From contig JAABRN010000089.1 of NCBI GenBank assembly GCA_011390855.1, positions 1 through 5,147 of the forward strand: a stretch of 5,147 nucleotides of DNA, given 5' to 3'. A model generated the notes under the pieces. The model saw only the letters and a list, made by a program, of their open reading frames with translations, was not told the DNA's origin and searched no databases. This document shows positions 1 to 5,147 of this stretch, in pieces (position 1 is the first letter of the stretch; the number at the start of each line of letters is the position of its first letter). The DNA comes from Hydrogenophaga sp. GTDB lineage: Bacteria; Pseudomonadota; Gammaproteobacteria; Burkholderiales; Burkholderiaceae_C. Position numbers and translations under genes: made by a program.

Positions 1-265
1 CTACACCCCGCGTGGCAGCACCGTCACGCTCGGGGTCAAGGCGGCTGGCGCGCAGACCCAGCTGATCGTGGAAGACAACGGCCCCGGCCTCAGCGAAGGC
101 GACCTCTCGCACGTGTTCCAGCGTTTCTGGCGCGCCAGCGAACAGCCTGGCGGCTGCGGCCTGGGCCTCGCCATCGTGCGAGAAATCGCCCGCCGACACG
201 GCGGCGACGCCACCGTGGAGCGGGTGCAACCGCAAGGTCTGAGAGTGGTGCTCACACTGGCTTGA
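1..265 (+). CDS. Sensor histidine kinase, C-terminal ATPase part (5' truncated by window edge)
   Basis: This is the end of a two-component sensor kinase that autophosphorylates a histidine using ATP and passes the phosphate to a response regulator. Reading from base 2, 87 codons are open to the TGA at 263-265. The visible protein begins YTPRGS, which normally follows directly after the N box (NAxxYTP). It then shows the G1 box DNGPG at visible residues 25-29, the F box in FQRFWRA at 39-45, and the G2 box GCGLG at 51-55 followed by LAIVREIARRHGG. These are the ATP-lid elements of a HATPase_c domain, and all key residues seen are intact. The sensor, transmembrane, HAMP and phospho-acceptor histidine regions lie outside the window, so the signal cannot be told. 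The wording is closest to QseC/TctE-type kinases (family knowledge). The partner regulator is probably upstream (inference). It points away from the sugar operon, so it need not control it. Confidence 0.93.
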   Translation, partial: YTPRGSTVTLGVKAAGAQTQLIVEDNGPGLSEGDLSHVFQRFWRASEQPGGCGLGLAIVREIARRHGGDATVERVQPQGLRVVLTLA

Positions 266-378
266 CACAGCTCCCAGACAAAACCCGTCGGACATCGCCG
301 GTGGCACGCCTGACGGGAACACAGATTGCCCTGCATGGAGAGATCGGCCCCGCCGCGCCGGTCATCTGTCACCACGCC

Positions 379-1185
379 GTGCCTCCCTTTCCAGCCGACA
401 TCTTCACCAGCCTCGCCGCCTCTGCATTGCTGGCCCTGGTGCACCTGGGCGCTTCAGGGCTGCATCGCCTGCGCCAGCGGCCTCGCCGCTTCTGGCTGTC
501 GATGGGGAGCGGAACCGCGGTGGCTTACGTCTTTCTGCACTTGCTGCCCGAATTGCAGCAGCACCAGGGCGAGCTGGAGCAGGCCTCGGAAGCGGTGCCT
601 GGCTGGCTGGAGCGGCATGTCTACCTTCTTTCCCTGCTGGGGCTCGCCGTGTTCTACGGCCTGGAGCGGCTGGCGCTGCACGAACGCGGGAGCCATCTTC
701 GGGAACACACCAGAAACGGTGAAGCAGCGCTCGACGAGCACCAAGGCACACAGGCCGACCAGGGGCCAGCTGTGCAGACCGGGGCCGCCACCTTCTGGCT
801 CAGCATGTCAGGCTTCACCATCTACAACGCGCTGGTTGGCCATTTGCTGGTCGAGCAGGCCAGCCGGGGCGTGGGCCCGCTGATCTTGCTCATGGTCGCC
901 ATGGCCCTTCACTTCCTCGTGAACGACCACGCTCTGCGTGAGCACCACCAGACACGCTACCACCGCACTGGCCGCTGGGTGCTGTCGGCTGCCGTGCTGT
1001 TCGGTACAGGTGTGGGGCTGGCGGGTGCGGTACCACCGCTGGTGGTGTCGCTGCTGGTCGCGTTTCTCGCCGGGGGTGTGATGCTCAATGTGCTCAAGGA
1101 AGAACTGCCTGCGGCCAACGAAAGCAACTTCGGCGCCTTCCTGCTCGGCATGGTGGGCTATGCAGCCCTCCTCCTGCTGATCTGA
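379..1185 (+). CDS. ZIP-like eight-helix integral membrane protein, possible divergent metal transporter
   Basis: This is a polytopic membrane protein of unproven function. With the GTG start at 379 it has 268 residues. About eight hydrophobic segments are visible, near residues 7-27, 38-58, 80-100, 137-158, 165-183, 197-217, 219-238 and 249-268. A long hydrophilic, histidine-containing loop (about 101-136) separates segments 3 and 4, as in ZIP (PF02535) transporters. Segment 2 ends in FLHLLPEL, a ZIP-like motif. Segment 4 has TIYNALVGH where ZIPs usually carry HNxxD or HNxPEG, and segment 5 has ALHFLVNDHAL, so potential ligands remain but are rearranged. The frame is also open from a TTG at 262 (overlapping the kinase stop as TTGA) and a GTG at 301. 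I prefer 379 because helix 1 follows at once and codons before it use many more A/T third positions. No start has a convincing Shine-Dalgarno sequence. It may be co-transcribed with the kinase. Confidence 0.72.
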   Translation: MPPFPADIFTSLAASALLALVHLGASGLHRLRQRPRRFWLSMGSGTAVAYVFLHLLPELQQHQGELEQASEAVPGWLERHVYLLSLLGLAVFYGLERLALHERGSHLREHTRNGEAALDEHQGTQADQGPAVQTGAATFWLSMSGFTIYNALVGHLLVEQASRGVGPLILLMVAMALHFLVNDHALREHHQTRYHRTGRWVLSAAVLFGTGVGLAGAVPPLVVSLLVAFLAGGVMLNVLKEELPAANESNFGAFLLGMVGYAALLLLI

Positions 1186-1217
1186 TCGGACATCAGACTG
1201 CCTGCTGGCGCGATCAG
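1182..1217. other. Convergent gene junction with short inverted repeat
   Basis: The two tail-to-tail genes are separated by only 28 bases (1186-1213). The 7-base arms CTGATCG (1182-1188) and CGATCAG (1211-1217) are perfect inverted repeats that include both stop codons, with a 22-base spacer. Neither strand has a T-tract after the arm, so this is not a recognisable intrinsic terminator. It could be a weak bidirectional stem or chance. Confidence 0.3.
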
Positions 1218-2287
1218 CCCATGCGCCGACCCGTGGACTCGTCGAACCAGTTCACATGATCGGCCTGAATGTCCAGGCCAACGCGGTCACCCGGTACCAC
1301 GCGCAGGTGCGGCGCAATGCGCACGGTCACGTTACCAGCAGCGGTTTTCACGACCACGAAGGTGTCGGCCCCAGTGGGCTCGACCACGCTTACTTCGCCG
1401 CGCCAGGGCGCGTTGTCGCCAAACACAATGTGCTCCGGCCGCAGACCCATCAGGGCATGGCTGTTGGCCGCTGCCGGGCACGCCAGCGGAAGGTCGGCGC
1501 CAGTGATGGTGAAGCCGCGCCCTTCGGCGGCCGCGGTGCGGCCCGGCACCAGGTTCATGGTGGGCGAACCAATGAAGGTGGCCACGTAGGTGTTGGCCGG
1601 GCGGTTGTAAATGTCGTCAGGCGTGCCCAGTTGCTGCAGGACGCCGTCTTTCATCACCGCGATGCGGCTGCCCAGGGTCATGGCCTCGATCTGATCGTGC
1701 GTGACGTACACGCTGGTGATGCCACTGACCTGGTGCAGGCGCTTGATCTCGGCGCGCATTTCAACGCGCAGCTTGGCGTCCAGGTTGGACAACGGTTCGT
1801 CGAACAGGAACAGCTGCGGCTTGCGCGCCAGGGCCCGGCCCATGGCCACACGCTGGCGCTGGCCACCAGAGAGCTGGCTGGGCCGGCGGTCGAGCAGGTG
1901 TTCGATCTGCAACATGGCCGCCACTTCGCCGATGCGTCTGGTTCGCTCTGCCTTGGGCACCTTGCGCATTTCCAGCGCGAAGCCGATGTTGTCGGCCACG
2001 CTCATGGTGGGGTAGAGCGCATAGCTCTGGAACACCATGGCGATGTCGCGTTGTGCCGGCGGCACGCCCACCACGTCACGCCCAGCGATGCGGATGTTGC
2101 CTTCGGTGGGTTCTTCGAGCCCCGCGATGATGCTCAGCAGCGTGGACTTGCCGCAGCCCGACGGACCGACCAGGATGAGAAATTCGCCCGGCTCGACATG
2201 GATGTCGATTTTTTTCAGGACTTCGACAGCCTTGTCGCCTTTGCCGAAACACTTGCGCACGCCCTGAATGTGGAGTTCGGATGCCAT
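1214..2287 (-). CDS. gtsD: Sugar ABC transporter ATP-binding protein, MalK/UgpC family (GtsD-like)
   Basis: This is the cytoplasmic ATPase that powers the sugar importer encoded beside it; two copies would sit under the GtsB/GtsC channel. The 357-residue length is typical for MalK/UgpC proteins. Walker A GPSGCGKST is at 41-49, the Q-loop glutamine at 87, the signature LSGGQ at 139-143, Walker B LFLFDE at 159-164, the D-loop SNLD at 167-170, and the switch histidine at 197 in YVTHDQIEAMTLG. After about residue 240 comes a TOBE-type regulatory domain with GLRPEH at 281-286. All catalytic residues are intact. The ATG at 2287 is chosen because GAGGG lies 9 bases upstream and the family N-terminus begins there; the frame stays open to 2425, but that stretch lies inside gtsC and does not look like protein. 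ATPases of this type can serve several CUT1 transporters, and automated pipelines may call it ugpC. The position behind gts-type genes makes glucose import the better reading. It is the last gene of the operon. Confidence 0.95.
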   Translation of the reverse strand: MASELHIQGVRKCFGKGDKAVEVLKKIDIHVEPGEFLILVGPSGCGKSTLLSIIAGLEEPTEGNIRIAGRDVVGVPPAQRDIAMVFQSYALYPTMSVADNIGFALEMRKVPKAERTRRIGEVAAMLQIEHLLDRRPSQLSGGQRQRVAMGRALARKPQLFLFDEPLSNLDAKLRVEMRAEIKRLHQVSGITSVYVTHDQIEAMTLGSRIAVMKDGVLQQLGTPDDIYNRPANTYVATFIGSPTMNLVPGRTAAAEGRGFTITGADLPLACPAAANSHALMGLRPEHIVFGDNAPWRGEVSVVEPTGADTFVVVKTAAGNVTVRIAPHLRVVPGDRVGLDIQADHVNWFDESTGRRMG

Positions 2288-2292
2288 GTGGG

Positions 2293-2325
2293 TCAACCCT
2301 CGGAATGAATGAATTGCGTTGCCAT
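2293..2325 (-). other. Possible 10-codon mini-ORF between gtsC and the ATPase gene
   Basis: On the minus strand an ATG at 2325 opens a frame reading MATQFIHSEG and ends at TGA 2295-2293. AAAGG (2335-2339) lies 9 bases before this ATG, and the stop of gtsC lies 5 bases before it. The mini-ORF stop in turn lies 5 bases before the ATPase ATG, whose GAGGG is also 9 bases away. The 18-base stretches 2283-2300 and 2321-2338 match at 15 positions, so the two start regions look duplicated. Whether the peptide is translated is unknown. A triple GAAT repeat (2303-2314) lies in its middle. Confidence 0.3.
2297..2301 (-). promoter_or_regulatory. Ribosome binding site of the ATPase gene
   Basis: GAGGG on the minus strand, 9 bases before the ATG at 2287. 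It supports that start over the longer open frame, which begins inside gtsC. It also forms the GAG-GGT codons at the end of the possible mini-ORF. Confidence 0.65.
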
Positions 2326-2330
2326 GCCGG

Positions 2331-3191
2331 TCAACCTTTGACCGCACCGGCGGTGAGCCCACGCACGAAATAGCGCCCGGCCAGCACGTACACCGCCACC
2401 GTGGGCAGCGCGGCAATGAGCGCACCGGCCATGTCCACGTTGTAGGCCTTGACGCTGCTGGTGGTGTTGGCGAGGTTGTTCAGGCCCACGGTGACGGGGC
2501 GCGAGTCGGCGCCGCTGAACGACACGCCGAAGAGGAAGTCGTTCCAGATCTGGGTGAACTGCCAGATGAGGGTGACCATCACGATGGGGGTGGACATGGG
2601 CACGATGATGCGCAGGAAGATCTGCCAGAAGCCGGCGCCGTCCAGTCGCGCGGCGTTGAGCAGTTCGCCTGGCACGGCGGCGTAGTAGTTGCGGAAAAAC
2701 AGCGTGGTGCTGGGCAGGCCGGCCAGGCAGTGCACCAGCACCAGCCCACCGATGCTGCTGGAAATGCCCAGCCAGCCCAGCACCTGGCTCATGGGCAGCA
2801 GCACCACCTGGAACGGCATGAACACACCAAACAGCAGCAGGCCGAAGAAGACCTCGCTGCCCCGGAACTTCCACAGGCTGAGCACGTAGCCGTTCACGGC
2901 GCCCCAGGCGGTGGAGATCAGCACCGCCGGCACCGCCATCCACACGGAGTTCCAGAAGAAGGGTTGCAGGCCCCGGCAGTCTGCCCCCGTGCAGGCGGTG
3001 GACCAGGCCTCGCGCCAGGCCGAGAAGTTGAAGCTGCCCGGCAAGCTCAGCAGATTGCCATTGCGGATCTCGTCTGCGTCCTTCATCGACGTGGCGAGCA
3101 TCACGTACAGCGGGGCCAGGAAAAAGGCAGCGCCGATGAGCAGGGTGCTCATCAGGGCAAAGCGGCCAAGGGTGAAGCGTTGGCCGCTCAT
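2331..3191 (-). CDS. gtsC: Glucose-type sugar ABC transporter permease, MalG/UgpE family (GtsC)
   Basis: This is the second inner-membrane channel subunit of the CUT1 sugar importer. It has 286 residues and about six membrane segments: near 11-33, 83-105, 113-135, 146-165, 195-222 and 256-273. The EAA loop that docks on the ATPase reads NAARLDGAGF with the closing IVP at about 179-198. The first EAA glutamate is replaced by asparagine, which is tolerated in this family. Stretches such as NGYVLSLWKFRGS, IWQFTQIWNDFLFGV and the C-terminus RGLTAGAVKG closely match Pseudomonas GtsC as I recall it. The periplasmic loop after helix 1 carries a short insert with Cys67 and Cys72. Its ATG overlaps the gtsB stop as ATGA, and AAGGA sits 7 bases upstream, so translation is probably coupled. 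It is followed after 43 bases by the ATPase gene. Family membership is very secure; glucose specificity rests on motif resemblance and on the neighbouring binding protein. Confidence 0.94.
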   Translation of the reverse strand: MSGQRFTLGRFALMSTLLIGAAFFLAPLYVMLATSMKDADEIRNGNLLSLPGSFNFSAWREAWSTACTGADCRGLQPFFWNSVWMAVPAVLISTAWGAVNGYVLSLWKFRGSEVFFGLLLFGVFMPFQVVLLPMSQVLGWLGISSSIGGLVLVHCLAGLPSTTLFFRNYYAAVPGELLNAARLDGAGFWQIFLRIIVPMSTPIVMVTLIWQFTQIWNDFLFGVSFSGADSRPVTVGLNNLANTTSSVKAYNVDMAGALIAALPTVAVYVLAGRYFVRGLTAGAVKG

Positions 3192-4054
3192 GGCTTTTTC
3201 CTTAGTTCGCTGTACAGATAGGGCACCACGATGGCGGCAACGGTCGCCAGCATGATGGTCGCGCTGGCCGCTCCCAGGCCGATCTGGCCGCGGCTGAAGC
3301 TCATGGCGTACATGAAGGTGGCGGGCACGTCGGTGGCGTAGCCCGGGCCACCGGCCGTGAGGGCCATCACCAGGTCAAAGCTCTTGATGGAGAGGTGGGC
3401 CAGCACCATCAAGGTCGAGAAGAACACCGGGCGCATGGCCGGCAACACGATGCGCCAGTAGATGCGCGGCAGCGAAGCGCCGTCGATCTGCGCGGCCTTG
3501 ATGATGCTGTCGTCGATGCCGCGCAGGCCGGCCAGAAACAGCGCCATGGTGAAGCCGGCCGACTGCCACACACCGGCAATCACCACGCAGTAGATGGCCA
3601 TGTCGGACTGCACCAGCCAGTCGAAAGTGAAGGTGGTCCAGCCCATGTCCTGCACCAGCTTTTGCAGGCCATCGCTGGGGTTGAGGATCCATTTCCACGC
3701 CGTGCCCGTGACCACAAACGACAAGGCCATGGGATACAGGTAAATCGTGCGGATGAAGCCTTCACCGCGCACCTTCTGGTCCAGCAGGATGGCCAGGAAG
3801 ACGCCCAGGGCCATCGATACACCCACGTAAAGGAAGCCGAAGATCGCCAGGTTCTTCATGGCCACCCACCAGCGGTCCATGGCGAACAGGCGTTCGTACT
3901 GTGCAAGGCCAACGAACTCGTAGTTCGGCAGCATGCGCGATGCAGAAACGGAAAGCACACCGTTCCAAACCATGAAGCCGTAAATGAACGCCAGCCCCAG
4001 CAGGAAGGCCGGCGCCAGCACGAGCTTGGGCAGCAGTTGTTCGAGTTTGTTCAT
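3188..4054 (-). CDS. gtsB: Glucose-type sugar ABC transporter permease, MalF/UgpA family (GtsB)
   Basis: This is the first inner-membrane channel subunit of the importer and should pair with GtsC. It has 288 residues with about six membrane segments: near 11-33, 68-91, 105-123, 153-175, 208-230 and 259-281. The EAA loop reads KAAQIDGASLPRIYWRIVLP at 186-205. Recognisable family stretches are DRWWVAMKNLAIFG (60-73), EGFIRTIYLYPMALS (98-112) and ALTAGGPGYATDVP (231-244), which match Pseudomonas GtsB closely from memory. It lacks the large extra N-terminal domain of E. coli MalF, as usual for this subgroup. The ATG at 4054 is supported by GGAAAG 5 bases upstream and by the LLPKLVLAP opening just ahead of helix 1. 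It lies 93 bases after the binding-protein gene, a gap filled by two hairpins, and overlaps gtsC by four bases. No missing or broken element was seen. Confidence 0.94.
   Translation of the reverse strand: MNKLEQLLPKLVLAPAFLLGLAFIYGFMVWNGVLSVSASRMLPNYEFVGLAQYERLFAMDRWWVAMKNLAIFGFLYVGVSMALGVFLAILLDQKVRGEGFIRTIYLYPMALSFVVTGTAWKWILNPSDGLQKLVQDMGWTTFTFDWLVQSDMAIYCVVIAGVWQSAGFTMALFLAGLRGIDDSIIKAAQIDGASLPRIYWRIVLPAMRPVFFSTLMVLAHLSIKSFDLVMALTAGGPGYATDVPATFMYAMSFSRGQIGLGAASATIMLATVAAIVVPYLYSELRKKP
3199..3203 (-). promoter_or_regulatory. Ribosome binding site of gtsC within the gtsB 3' end
   Basis: AAGGA on the minus strand, 7 bases before the ATG at 3191, embedded in the last codons of gtsB (ending Lys-Lys-Pro-stop). 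With the ATGA overlap it supports coupled translation of the two permeases in equal amounts. Confidence 0.7.
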
Positions 4055-4059
4055 GAAGA

Positions 4060-4065
4060 CTTTCC
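4060..4065 (-). promoter_or_regulatory. Ribosome binding site of gtsB
   Basis: GGAAAG on the minus strand, 5 bases before the ATG at 4054. An imperfect hairpin ends only two bases before it, so folding could affect access by the ribosome. Confidence 0.6.
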
Positions 4066-4067
4066 GT

Positions 4068-4096
4068 GCGCCGCTGGCTGTTCAGGCCGGCGGCGC
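4068..4096 (-). promoter_or_regulatory. Imperfect hairpin directly upstream of the gtsB ribosome binding site
   Basis: Arms 4068-4078 and 4086-4096 pair over 11 positions with one mismatch (A against C on the transcript), enclosing a 7-base loop; nearly all pairs are G-C. No U-tract follows. It lies between the stronger hairpin and the gtsB ribosome binding site and could limit gtsB translation or protect the upstream message from decay. The role is inferred. Confidence 0.45.
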
Positions 4097-4104
4097 GTGG
4101 CAGA

Positions 4105-4127
4105 GCCCGGTGAATCCTTCACCGGGC
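4105..4127 (-). promoter_or_regulatory. Perfect intercistronic hairpin between gtsA and gtsB
   Basis: Arms GCCCGGTGAA (4105-4114) and TTCACCGGGC (4118-4127) are exact inverted repeats of 10 bases around a 3-base loop, starting 21 bases after the gtsA stop codon. On the transcript the 3' arm is followed by CUCUGCC, not a U-run, so it is not a standard terminator. Stable stems after a binding-protein gene are known (for example in malE-malF) to favour high binding-protein levels by blocking 3' decay or causing partial transcription stop. That role is inferred here. Confidence 0.7.
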
Positions 4128-4147
4128 CCCCTCAGGCGATACCGTGC

Positions 4148-5147
4148 TTACTGGTTGCGCGCAGCCGAGGCGATGCTCTTCATGCCGGCATCGATGCTCA
4201 TGCGGTCGTTGTTCCAGAACTGGCTGACCGCGTCCTTGATGGCGCCTTCAGCGGCTGGGCTGATGGCCATGCCGTGGGCTGCCGACGGCACCAGACCACC
4301 GGTCTTGGCGGTCTCGACGAAGTCCTTGCTGGAGAGCTTGGCACAGTCGTCGAACTTGTCCATGGGCATGTTCAGGCGCACGGGGATGGAGCCTTTGTTC
4401 AGGTTGAACACCTCCTGAAACGGAGGGCTCATGATGGCAGCGGCCAGGTCGGCCTGGGCCTTCTGTGCACCGGCGTCCTTCAATTTGTACATGGCAAAGG
4501 AGTCCACGTTGAAGGTGAAGGCGTTGGCCGTGCCTGGGGCGGCGGCGCAAAGGAAGTCCTTGCCCGGCACCTTGCCCGCAGCCATGAATTCACCCTTGGC
4601 CCAGTCCCCCATGAACTGGAAGCCCGCCTTGCCCTGCATCACCATGGCGGTGGCCAGGTTCCAGTCGCGGCCGGGGGCAGAAGCGTCGGTGTAGCCCTTG
4701 ATCTTGCGGAAGGTCTCCAGCGACTTCTTCATGGTGTCGCTGGTCAGCGCCTTCTGGTCGAGCTTGACCAGCGCGTCCTGGTAGAACTTCGGGCCACCCA
4801 CACCCAGCACCACCGATTCGAAGGTGGTGAAGTCCTGCCAGTTCTGGCCGCCATGGGCCACGGGGATCAGGCCGGCGGCCTTGATCTTGTCAGCAGCGGC
4901 AAAGAACTCGTCCAGCGTCTTGGGCATGTCTGCCACGCCGGCTTTCTTGAGCACCTCTGGGCTGGCCCAGATCCAGTTCACGCGGTGCACGTTCACCGGT
5001 GCGGCCACGTAGTTGCCCTTGTATTTCATGACGTTCGCCACCACGCCTGGCAGCACCTCGTCCCACTTCTCTGCCTTGGCCACCGCGTCGAGGTTGGCCA
5101 GCACGCCTTCGGCCGCCCACTCCTGGATGGCGGGCCCCTTGATCTGC
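4148..5147 (-). CDS. gtsA: Glucose-type sugar ABC transporter periplasmic binding protein (GtsA), N-terminus beyond window
   Basis: This is the periplasmic receptor that captures the sugar and delivers it to the GtsB/GtsC channel. The C-terminal 332 residues are visible, ending at TAA 4150-4148. The frame is open to the window edge, so the signal peptide and roughly 80-90 residues are missing (estimated from family length). Visible landmarks, counted from the edge, are PVNVHRVNWIWA (50-61), IPVAHGGQNWQD (94-105), MGDWAKGEF (179-187), NKGSIPVR (250-257) and KTGGLVPSAAHGM (281-293). These match the Pseudomonas GtsA and Thermus glucose-binding proteins as I recall them; Trp and His in these motifs are of the kind that stack on or bond the sugar. 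Cys200 and Cys268 correspond to a cysteine pair I recall in GtsA and may form a disulfide (inference). It is the first visible gene of the operon. Glucose is most likely; mannose or galactose cannot be excluded. Confidence 0.93.
   Translation of the reverse strand, partial: QIKGPAIQEWAAEGVLANLDAVAKAEKWDEVLPGVVANVMKYKGNYVAAPVNVHRVNWIWASPEVLKKAGVADMPKTLDEFFAAADKIKAAGLIPVAHGGQNWQDFTTFESVVLGVGGPKFYQDALVKLDQKALTSDTMKKSLETFRKIKGYTDASAPGRDWNLATAMVMQGKAGFQFMGDWAKGEFMAAGKVPGKDFLCAAAPGTANAFTFNVDSFAMYKLKDAGAQKAQADLAAAIMSPPFQEVFNLNKGSIPVRLNMPMDKFDDCAKLSSKDFVETAKTGGLVPSAAHGMAISPAAEGAIKDAVSQFWNNDRMSIDAGMKSIASAARNQ

Noticed and set aside
262..267. TTGACA, a perfect -35 promoter element, at the end of the kinase gene
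   Set aside because: No -10-like hexamer occurs 16-18 bases downstream (the sequence there is CCCGTCG-like), so it is not supported as a promoter.
326..883. ATG-started 185-codon frame over the ZIP-like gene
   Set aside because: It is Trp/Cys/Pro-rich and stops inside the gene. The alternative frame has clean membrane segments and ZIP-like motifs to its end.
1256..2308. 350-codon open frame antisense to the ATPase gene
   Set aside because: It is the mirror of a high-GC3 gene with complete ABC ATPase motifs. The product is His/Gly/Ala-rich low-complexity with no recognisable domain.
2288..2425. 46-residue N-terminal extension of the ATPase
   Set aside because: It overlaps the gtsC coding end in another frame and resembles no ABC ATPase. 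ATG 2287 has a proper ribosome binding site.
2319..3221. 300-codon open frame antisense to gtsC
   Set aside because: It lies entirely opposite a well-recognised permease and has a Gln/His/Gly-rich composition typical of antisense shadows.
3984..4418. 144-codon plus-strand frame across the gtsA-gtsB gap
   Set aside because: It is mostly antisense to two recognised genes. The gap it crosses is better explained by hairpins and a ribosome binding site.
1214..5147. Assignment as a glycerol-3-phosphate (ugp) or maltose (mal) transporter
   Set aside because: The ATPase alone would allow it, but the binding-protein and permease motifs resemble GtsA, GtsB and GtsC far more than UgpB/MalE and their partners.

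Overview
The window is GC-rich, with strong G/C preference at third codon positions. The protein sequences look like those of a betaproteobacterium, most plausibly of the Comamonadaceae (Hydrogenophaga/Acidovorax-like). This placement is inferred from protein resemblance and composition; no rRNA or other taxonomic marker is present. No mobile element, CRISPR array, tRNA or integration scar was seen. It reads as ordinary chromosomal gene content.

Left part, plus strand (1-1185). The window opens inside the last 87 codons of a two-component sensor histidine kinase: the G1, F and G2 boxes of the ATPase domain, with the N box just outside. About 110 bases later comes a gene for an approximately 268-residue, eight-helix membrane protein. 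Its layout resembles the ZIP metal-transporter family, but the usual metal-site motif in helix 4 is altered.

Right part, minus strand (1214-5147). Transcription runs from right to left through a four-gene CUT1-type sugar ABC transporter operon: periplasmic binding protein (start outside the window), two permeases overlapping by ATGA, and a MalK/UgpC-type ATPase. Several long motif matches to the Pseudomonas GtsA, GtsB and GtsC proteins, recalled from memory, make a glucose (or glucose/mannose) importer the best assignment. The binding protein captures sugar in the periplasm, GtsB and GtsC form the membrane channel, and a dimer of the ATPase drives uptake. The operon promoter lies beyond the right edge.

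The most interesting non-coding structure is inside the operon. A perfect 10-bp hairpin and a second imperfect one fill the 93-base gap between the binding-protein gene and gtsB. The 43-base gap between gtsC and the ATPase gene holds a 10-codon mini-ORF whose start and stop geometry copies that of the flanking genes. The operon ends tail to tail with the ZIP-like gene, with only 28 bases between the stop codons and no recognisable intrinsic terminator. I found no clearly undescribed system. The altered ZIP-like protein and the mini-ORF relay are the best candidates for a second look.
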